The notes under the pieces were generated by a model. The model saw only the letters and a list, made by a program, of their open reading frames with translations. It made no database searches and was not told where the DNA came from. A stretch of 20,694 nt of DNA from an uncultured Oscillospiraceae bacterium (GTDB lineage: Bacteria; Bacillota_A; Clostridia; Oscillospirales; Oscillospiraceae), in NCBI GenBank assembly GCA_900754605.1, contig CAAEDK010000276.1, positions 1-20,694 on the forward strand, given 5' to 3'. Shown here piece after piece: positions 6,924-15,900 of this stretch (within the stretch, counting starts at the first letter, position 1; each line of letters begins with the position of its first letter). Position numbers and translations under genes: made by a program.

Positions 6924-9900
6924 TCAGGCGTTCTTTGCCTTACTCTCCAGAAGGCGCATCAAAATGGTGGCAACCTCAGCGCGGCTGGCCTGGCCCTGCG
7001 GGTCTAAACACTTTCCATCCTTTCCGGTAATCAGCTTCTCCGCATAGGCCCACTCCATAGCCCGGGTTGCCCAAGCGGAGGTATCCGTACCGTCGGCAAA
7101 ATCCTGCAGATTGGCCGTTTTGCTTACATCCCAGCCCTTGAGCTTCGCATAGCGATACAGGATGGAGGCAATCTGCTCACGGGTCACGCTGCCCTCCGGG
7201 TCAAAGCCCGCACCTGTGCCGCTGACGATATCAGTCTGGCTGGCCCAATCCACAGCCTCGGTGTACCACGCATCCGGCTTCACATCCGGGAAACCGGATG
7301 TGCCAGCCGCCGCAGGCTCGCCCTCCAGCCGCCACAGCGCCGTAACCAGCATGGCGCGGGTCATGGTGCCGTTGGGAGAGAAGGTGGTGGCGCTGGTGCC
7401 GTTAAAGAGCTCGTTGGTATAGGCATAGGCCACTGCGTCGTAGAACCAGTCTCCCTCACGCACGTCGGTGAAGGGGAGCTGCACCGGCTGTTCCGGCGGT
7501 ACTGCAACAAAGGTGCCCAATTGGGTCGTGCTGACCTTTACCCAAAGCCCGCCGTTCCGGCTCAGGCAGACGCCAGCCAACTTCTCTACCGCGCCGCCTC
7601 CGCTGATCTGGTATACGGTGCAGGCCTGGCCCGCCTGGAATGCACCGGCATTCACGGGCAGAAGCAGGGTAATGGACCGGCCGCCAAAGCTGGTGATGGA
7701 CTTGTTGCCGGAGGTAAGGGACACCTCCACCACAGAGGCACCGCTCATCTGCTCTTCCGTAACGTCCGCCCTGCCGTTCAGCAGAGCCTCTGCCTGGGAG
7801 ATGGTGCGCCGTGCCATATTGACGGTCAGATCCTTCCCGCCTGCCCCACTCAGGATTCTGGCAAGGGTGAGATTTGGCATGGACAGCTCGCCCAGCGGCG
7901 TCCGTACAGCCAGATCCGCGTTCGTCTCGTCAAGGGCGTTGTCCAGGGTGCATCGGGGCAATTCCACAGAGATAGCGGACGCCTGTTCCGCCCCCGTCGG
8001 GGCGATGACCAGCACGCTGGCCTCGGCCTCGAGAGCCTCGTCCAGGAGCTTGTTGAGATCCGCCGCAGTCACTGCCGCAGAAGCGTTTCCGCTATTATCC
8101 ACAGACGCTTTGGGCTCCAGGACAACTTCAACGCCGTCCTGCTCTGGCAGTGTCAGGCTACCGTCAATGACAGGCAGCTCATTCTGCCCGACCGCACCGG
8201 ACTCTATCAGCCACAGCCGCAGGGCCTCATACCGCCCTGCGTCCTCTGCTGTAATGTACTCCCGCTGCTTGCTGTTCAGCTTCTCATATGCGTCTGCGGC
8301 TTTCCGCACCTGACGGATCAGGCTACTGGTCGGGACTTTGTTCTTGTTAACCGCCGGCAGCTCCTTTAGGAGCTTTTTGGCTGCGTCGATCTTCTCATAG
8401 AACTCGATTTTCTCCTCGGCGGCCTCCAGCTTATTCAAGAGGGTCTGGCTGATCTCAGCCTTCGCCTTTTGGGTCAGCGCGTCATAGGCCGCCCGCGCCG
8501 CCGACACCTTAGATGCCTGGGTCTTGTAGTTGGCATAGGTAATCTCCGGCACTGCCTTGATCATCCCAATGACCGCTTCCGCGCTGTTGCCGTTCACCAC
8601 GGTAATGGTATACTTGGTACCCTCGTAGTCAATGGCCTCCGTGCTCTGGTTGTTCATAGAAGGCCACGATGGGTCGCCTACGCCGATGTAAAGGATGTCG
8701 CCGGGCTTGACTGTGATGCTCTCCGTGCGCTTGTAGAAGGCAGAGTCGCGGTTGTAGCGGTTCAGGAAGGTCTTAACCATGTAGTTCTTGTTGACCGCGG
8801 TGGGCGTCACGGTGACCCGCGCACTGTTCCCGGTAATGCTCAGGGTATACTCCAAGGTATCGCCGTCAAAACGGGGGGCGAGACTCCCGCCGCTAATGTG
8901 CAGGTCCTCCAGACTAGTGTCCGAATTGCCCCAGAGACTCCCCACATCTTCGCCCAGGTTCTGGGTGAACACGATGTTCAGGTAGTCGCCGTCTGCCAGC
9001 TCGTAGGTGCCGCGGCCTCCGACCCGGAAGGACTGGAAACCTTCGTTGACAAACCAGTCGTTGAGGGTGCCCATCCAGCCGGCACCCCGGGAACCGTCGA
9101 ACTCGGCCAAGCTGGGCTCGCTGTTGTCCCGCCGGCCATTTCCGTTTTTATCCATATAGATGCCGGACAGGTAGGTGATATCATAGCCTCCGGTATCGCT
9201 GGCCCCGGTACCCCACCAGGAGTAGCCGTCCAGGGCCAGGGCCTTGAGTACGATGGTCATCATGGTGTCCTCGGCGCACAAGTCATACCAGCCAGACGCC
9301 AGGGTGCCGGTGAAGTCTCCGCCCCAGTAGGTGTTATTCTCAATGCTGATATACACCTCGCCTACCACGGGGCCAAAGTCCGGGATCTCCGTGCCACGCT
9401 GGAAGGTGGCGCGGATGCTGTGGCTCGCATCCACATCGTAGAAGGTATAGGAAGCGCTTCCGTCCGAACGGATGTACAGCTCGTCCAGATCGACCGTCTT
9501 TCCGTCTACGCGCAGAGTGGCGATCTCGTAACCGTTGTCCGGCGTGATGTGGAAGATCTGATCTTCGCCGGCATCCACTTCGACAGAGCCAAACGGATCA
9601 ATATCTCCATTGCCGCCAGCCGTCGCCGTGATGGTAAAGGTCTGCGCTGTGGTCTCTGCCAGGACGATGAAGGTGCTCAGGTGGTTCACGCTGATGCTGA
9701 CCACCCGGCCACTGTCAGAAACGCGGCATGTGCCGGTAAGAATCTCATGGCTACCGTTATCGCTGATAACCAGCACTTTGTACTCTCTACTCAGGGTAAA
9801 GCTGTTGTCCACGGGGATGGTGAGGGTAAGGTCGTGACCACCGAAAGAGGTAAGTTCTGTGCTGCCCACCCTGACCGACACTTCCACCGCCACGCTACCG

Positions 9901-12900
9901 GCGAGGTTCGTCCCATCGGGAACTATGTCCTCCATTGCGCTGTGACTCTTCTCCTCCACATGGATGGACAGCTTCTCCCCGTCAGTCTCTTTTTGGGCAA
10001 TGGAGCCCAGGACATTTGCGGGGAGGGTGACGGTTCCCCTGGACGTCTGGATCTCCACACCGGCATTGGCCTCCGAGATGGTCTGGGCCGCGCCCGCGGG
10101 CAGTTCCACGCTGACCGAGGAAATGCTGCTGCTGTCCGCCGTGGGAATGATGGTGATGGTATCCGCCGCTGATGCAGTCACCGCTTCTACCGCTTTCTGC
10201 ACCGCCGCTTCGTCGATGACCGCGGTCTGAGTATTGCCATTTATTGTCACCTCCTGCACGATCACAGGGGAGGGCTTCTCAAAGGTGACGGATATGGCGT
10301 GGTCCTCGGTGACGTTCTCAAAGGTGTAGGTGTAGGATTTGCTGTCCGCGCTGGTGACCAGGGCGTTGGCGGCTGTGGTCGGGGCGGCAGATTCCGCCTC
10401 CGTCCGCTCCGCGCCGCAGTCCGGGCACACATAGACGGAAATTGTCTCCGTGGAGGCCGCCGCGTCCAGCTCCCAGCTGTGGGGGGCCAGAGAGGACAGC
10501 TCCTCCAGGCCGCAGGCGGCGCATACGTTCCAGTGCACCCCGCTGCTGTGGGCTGTCTCTGTGAAGGCGTGCTGTGCGTAATCGCCATAGGACTGGCCGC
10601 AGAGGTCGCAGCTCGCCAGGGCCGTGCAGGTGGCTGTGCCGCCGCTGTGGCTGCACGCCGCCGTGCCGCCCGTCTCCGGGCTGTAGCCGCACACCTGGCA
10701 GGCGCTCCCCTCTGCATGGGGCTCCGCTGTCCCGTCCGTCTGGGGCAGACCGGCGCCCACGCTCATCAGGAGCATCGGGTGGATTCCCACAACACTGACC
10801 AGTTCCCCGCCCGTGCTGCCGGGGTTTATATCCGGCTGGCTCTCATCACTGGCCGGGGCTTCGGCGGATTCCGGAATTTTGGTCTGCTCCTCTGCCGGGG
10901 GCTCGTTTTCGTTGGCAGAGTCTTCTCCGGTTTCCTCTCCGGGGGCAGGTACTTCAGGATCGGATTCTCCTTCTGGAGGAATTGTGTCGGGATCTTGCCC
11001 CTCGGTCTCCTCCGGCTGTTGTCCGTCGGCATCGGGCATCTCCGGTTCGGCCCCGGGCGCTTCGGTTTCCTCGCCGGTAGTGGGTTTCTGAGTGGCGCCT
11101 CCCTGCTCCGGGAACTCCAGCTCCGGTGGAGCGGGCTCCTCCGTCTGCTCGAACACATGGGGTTCTGCGCTACTTTTGGCGCCGCAGATCTGGCACACCT
11201 GCCAATGGCTCGTCTCGTCCATCTGCCACGCGCCGCCGTACTGATGCGGAACCGTTCTGGTTTCCGCGCCCTGCTCCAGCACTTCGCCGCAGGCACCGCA
11301 GATCGTATCTCCAGTGTATCCAGGCTCTGTGCAGGTGGCCGCTCGCTGGCCGATGACGACGTTCTCACCCACATGGATGCCGTCGGCGCAGGCCTCCGGC
11401 TCCACGTCCTCAACGGGAACTGTGGGTAGCTGGTATTCGGGCGGTTCTAGTTTCTGCGCCACGGTTGCACCGCCGGCCCAGACGGATTTCCCGTCCACGA
11501 GGATGTCCTCAATCTGGTAGCCCTCGTTTGGCGTGACGGTAAAGGACTGCTTCGCCCCATCCGGCACCGTGACATCACCGACGGGAGAGATGGTGCCACC
11601 GGCATCTGCCGAGGCGTGGATGGTGTGGTCGGTATCAGTACCGTCCGTCGGACCGTCAAACACGTCGCTCATGTCATAGAGGGGTTTCTTGTTGTTCTTG
11701 TAGCGGTCGTAAGCCACCAGGGCATAGGCTGCCTGCTCGGTGGACATTTGGTCGATGGGACCATCAGAGGTGTGGCTGAATCCGCCATCCGTCTTCCGGT
11801 AGCCCAGCAGGTCCGCCAGAACGCTGATGCTGCCCTTGGCAAAGCTCCCCGCATCCTTCTTGAGCGCAGCTAGGGCCACAATGACCTGCGCGCTGGACTC
11901 CGAACTGCCGTATCCGCCGGTGCTGTTCTGCGAGGTGGACAGGAAATCCAAAGCTTTTTTTACAGCGCTCTGCAGATCTTCATGGCTGTGCGCTGTGCCC
12001 AGACGGTTGAACTCACCTGCGTCGAGATAGTAGGGTGCAAGCGCCTGGAGTGCCATGGCGCAGACGTCCACGCCGCCCAGTTGGCTTCCGGAGCCGTCAT
12101 TCTCCTGGTCCGGGTTATAGATGGGCCAGTTGCCGTTGGACTGCTGCTTGTCAATCAGCAGGTCAATCCATGCGGCCCGGGCCGTGTTGCCCGCTTCATC
12201 CCGGTAATAATCGCCGGAATTCAAGGCAATGAGAGCCCAGATGGTGCCGTTGTTGCCCTGCTCAGAGACCTGATAGGTGTAGCTGCTGCCTTCGGCGGCC
12301 TCGTCCAGCAACGGCTTCACCAGATTGTAGGTTTTACCGTCACTGACCTGGAACTGTGTGGCGTCCATGCCCAAAGCGGTTAGGGTTACTACGACACGGG
12401 CGTACTCTGTGTGCATGGTTCCATTCTTGGAGGTGTCCAGTATGCCGTCATGGGTCTCCACATAATCCGCCAGGTTGGCCAGATATGCCGCCCGGACGTC
12501 TTCGGACAGGGTGCCGGCCCGGGCCTGGGCCAGGACGGCCCACTCGCCTTTTGTGGAGCCGACAATCGGATTTTTGACGTTCTGCTCCAAATATTCCAGA
12601 ACGCCGTTCATGACCTCCCGGTAGCCGGAGGTGTCCTGTCCGCCGCCCTGGAGGATCTCCAGCGCGGCCTCGGCAGCCTCCAACACGTTCAGGTTGGACA
12701 CCATGTCCTTGCCGCTGAACTTGCCGGCATAGTCCGTGTACGCCTGCCGGGCAGCGGTGATGGCCGCCTCGCTCTCCAGCGTAACCGTGCCGATTCCGGC
12801 GATCCGTTCTACCACAGGCAGGGCGGCCTCCGCATTGAGGAGGGTGTTGTAGGAATCCGGCGCGGTTGCAACCAGGGCTTTTTGCGCATCCGTCAGGTTC

Positions 12901-15900
12901 TCATATGCCGTCCTGGCGGCTACAATGGCATCCTTGCTCCCGGCGCTGACTTTTTCCCCAATCGCTTCCACCAGATCGTTAAACGCCTGTACTGCGGCCA
13001 CGTCGTCCGGCGATATGCTCCCGCCCAGGGCCTCCACCGCCTCGTTGAGACGGGCGACCTCCGCTGCCTTCAGATAAAGTTGGCCGCTGATACCCAATGC
13101 CTCGTAAGCCGTTTTTGCAGCTTCAACTTTTGAACGGTGCGCCTCAGGATTCTCCGTAATTTCTACGGCAGTGGGAAGGTCGGCGATCTGAGTTTTTACG
13201 CTGTCAATAGCCGCAAAGAACTGGATCTGCTCCGCCGCTGCTGTCAGTTTAGCAGCAGAAACCTGTGATTTGTCCGGCAGTGCATTATAATCCGCTTGTA
13301 GCGCACTGACCGTCTGTTGGAAGCTTTTATAGTTGCTATATGTGATTTCTGACTTATCCGGCAGGTCGTCGATCCTGGCCTGGATTCCCTTCGCTCCGCT
13401 CTCGCAGACCTGGATGGTGTACCAGGTGCCGGTATAGCGGAGCGTGTTGCCGGACTGGTTGTTCATGGACGGCCACTTGTATTCGCCCACACCGATGTAA
13501 ATGGTGTCTCCTGGCTGGACCGGTAGATTTTCACCACGGCGATAGTACTCCACATTGTTGGCCGTGGTTTTGTTATTGATAAATGTCTTGACCAGGAAAT
13601 TTTTGTTTGCCGCTGTAGGTGTGACCGACACATCTCCGCCGTCCAGGGTCAGGGCATAACTGGTGGTCTCCCCGTCGAAGGATGGCGACAGCGTACCGCC
13701 GGTGACCTCTAGTTCCTTGAGGCTGGTGTCTCCGTTGCCCCAGGTTCCGCCCAGATCGTCTCCGTACCCGTCCATCGTGAACATCACGCGGATCTCGTCT
13801 CCGTCAACCAGGCGGTAATCGCGATCCGTATTTGAAACAGCATAGGAAGAAAATCCGTAGTTGGTGAACCAATCGTTGAGCACGCCCATCCAGCCGGAAC
13901 TCACACTGCCGTCAAATGCCGCAAGTTTGGCTTCGCCATTGTCCCACTGCCCATTCTGATTTACATCTTTATAGATGTTTTCGATGTAAGTGACGCTCGT
14001 GTCATTCCCGTTGTTCCAACCATAACCGTTCTCGGACAGGGCTTCCAACACAGCAGTCATCATAGTGGTATCACTGTAAAGCTCGACCTCCGCCTCTACA
14101 AAGGCGCCGCCATTTTGATAGAAAGAGCCGTCCGCGTAAGTGGTGTTCTCAACGGTCACATGCACACTGCCGAACTCTCCGCTGGAAACGCGCGTCTCAA
14201 CGGCTTTCATCGCATTGAGGGCATCGCTCAAGGCTGTTTCTATTGCTTCGGCGTTCTCCGCCGCATTGATCTTGGACACGCCCTCGTCATACGCAGATGT
14301 CAGTGTCTTCCAGTTTGTATCGCTGTAATCAGACCGCTTATAGCCATTGAACGCCTCTGACAGTTGATCCAGCGCACTGCTGCGCAGACTTTCCACCGAT
14401 GTTTTGCCTCGGATATAAAATGTGATCGTCACATCGTTCCTCGGCATGAACGCTGATGTGGAGTCAGCGAAGTAGAAAGGGGCAACCCCTTCCCAACCCT
14501 TGTTGTATCCGCCTTTCGGATCGGTTGGGGGCCTATCCAGCCTCAATTCGCTCAGTGTCGCCCCCGTGGACTCCACACGATAGATCTCATAGTCCAGTTC
14601 ATTCAATGCAGTGCCGGTTTCCGTACGGATATATACCCACCACTCATCATTGGGCGAGAGTTCAATGACGTTCGCATATCGAAAGCCTTTGTTTTTAAGG
14701 GCCAAAAAGCTCTTGAATGGGTCACTGGATCCCTCCTGCCCAATGAACTCAAAGGTCAGCGTAAAGGTCTTTTCCGGCAGGTTGCTTCCGTCCTCACCAT
14801 AGGCTTCTACCAGAGCCTCCCACTGTGCCTGTTCCTGGCCGGTGAGCTGTGATTTCTGGTAGCCGGTCATTCCGGCATAGTGGGAACTCGCCTCCTGCAT
14901 GGTGGAGATGTCGCTCTGCAGGAAGAGTCCCTCCCCGATCTGTGCCACTGTTGGGAGCTTCGCCAGGTATTTCCGCATGGCAGAGACAGATTCCTCATTG
15001 GATTTCTCCGCGTTCTCCACCAGGCTCTCGATTTGGGTCAGCGCATTTGAGAGCGCGTCTTCGGCCGCTTTAAGGCTTGTCGCGTCCTCGATGGCCTGCA
15101 CTCCCGCATCATGGGCCGCCTGGACCTGGGCGTAGACGGCTTCTCCCAACTCAGTGGCGTTGCATCCGGCCAGCACCGCAGCCAGAAGGCTCTTGCGCGC
15201 TTCCTTCGCCGCCGCAAGTTCTTCCTCATTCAGAGGGGTGACCGTCACTGTGGTCCGGGCGGGCGCGTTCAGCGATGCGTACTGGTGCTGGGCGCTGCTG
15301 GCCGTCTGGTCAAATATCACGGATTCCGGATTCGCCGCAACCAGCACATATTGGCCCGCCTCATTGAGATGCGTGGTCACCGTCCCGCTTGCGTCGGTGA
15401 TCCCCTCCAGAAGCTGGTACTCCCCGGACGGCGCTCCTCTCTCATCCAGCTTCACTGCCAGCAGGCGGGCGCCGTTGAACGGCGCAGAGCGGCCGTCGTA
15501 GCTTCCCACCCAGCCTCCAGTTCGGGTCACCTTCAGCGTAAGCGCCTCGCCCTCTGCCACGGTCTCCGCATGGTCTTCAAACGACAGCAGGCCCCAGAAG
15601 TCTGTCGTGTTGACATACGCCGTTACGCCCATGGCGCTGTATTCCCTGTCCATGGGAGCGGGGGCGAACAGGATCACAACTTCATCGCCGTCCCGGAGCT
15701 TTATGTCGCCCCACTTCGCTCGATTTACGGCCACTCCGTCGAGCTGTGTCGGATTTAATCCGGCATCCCGGAGCTGAATGCCGTTGACGAAGACCGCGAC
15801 CGTGGTTTGGCGGTTTGACGTGAGCGAGGAATTGCCTTTCACCTGCAGCTGGAGCCCGGCTGACGCGACCAGTCCGGCAACGGTGCGGCCCGCACCGCTC

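Noticed and set aside
8469..10172. Long plus-strand open frame (567 codons) opposite the giant gene
   Set aside because: It is a shadow of the GC-rich minus-strand gene, with low-complexity Val/Gly/Arg-rich translation and no recognisable domain.
10299..11429. Plus-strand open frame of 376 codons
   Set aside because: It lies opposite the Cys-rich and Pro/Glu-rich part of the giant protein, whose codon bias explains the absence of stops. The translation is Arg/Gly/Leu-rich and domain-free.
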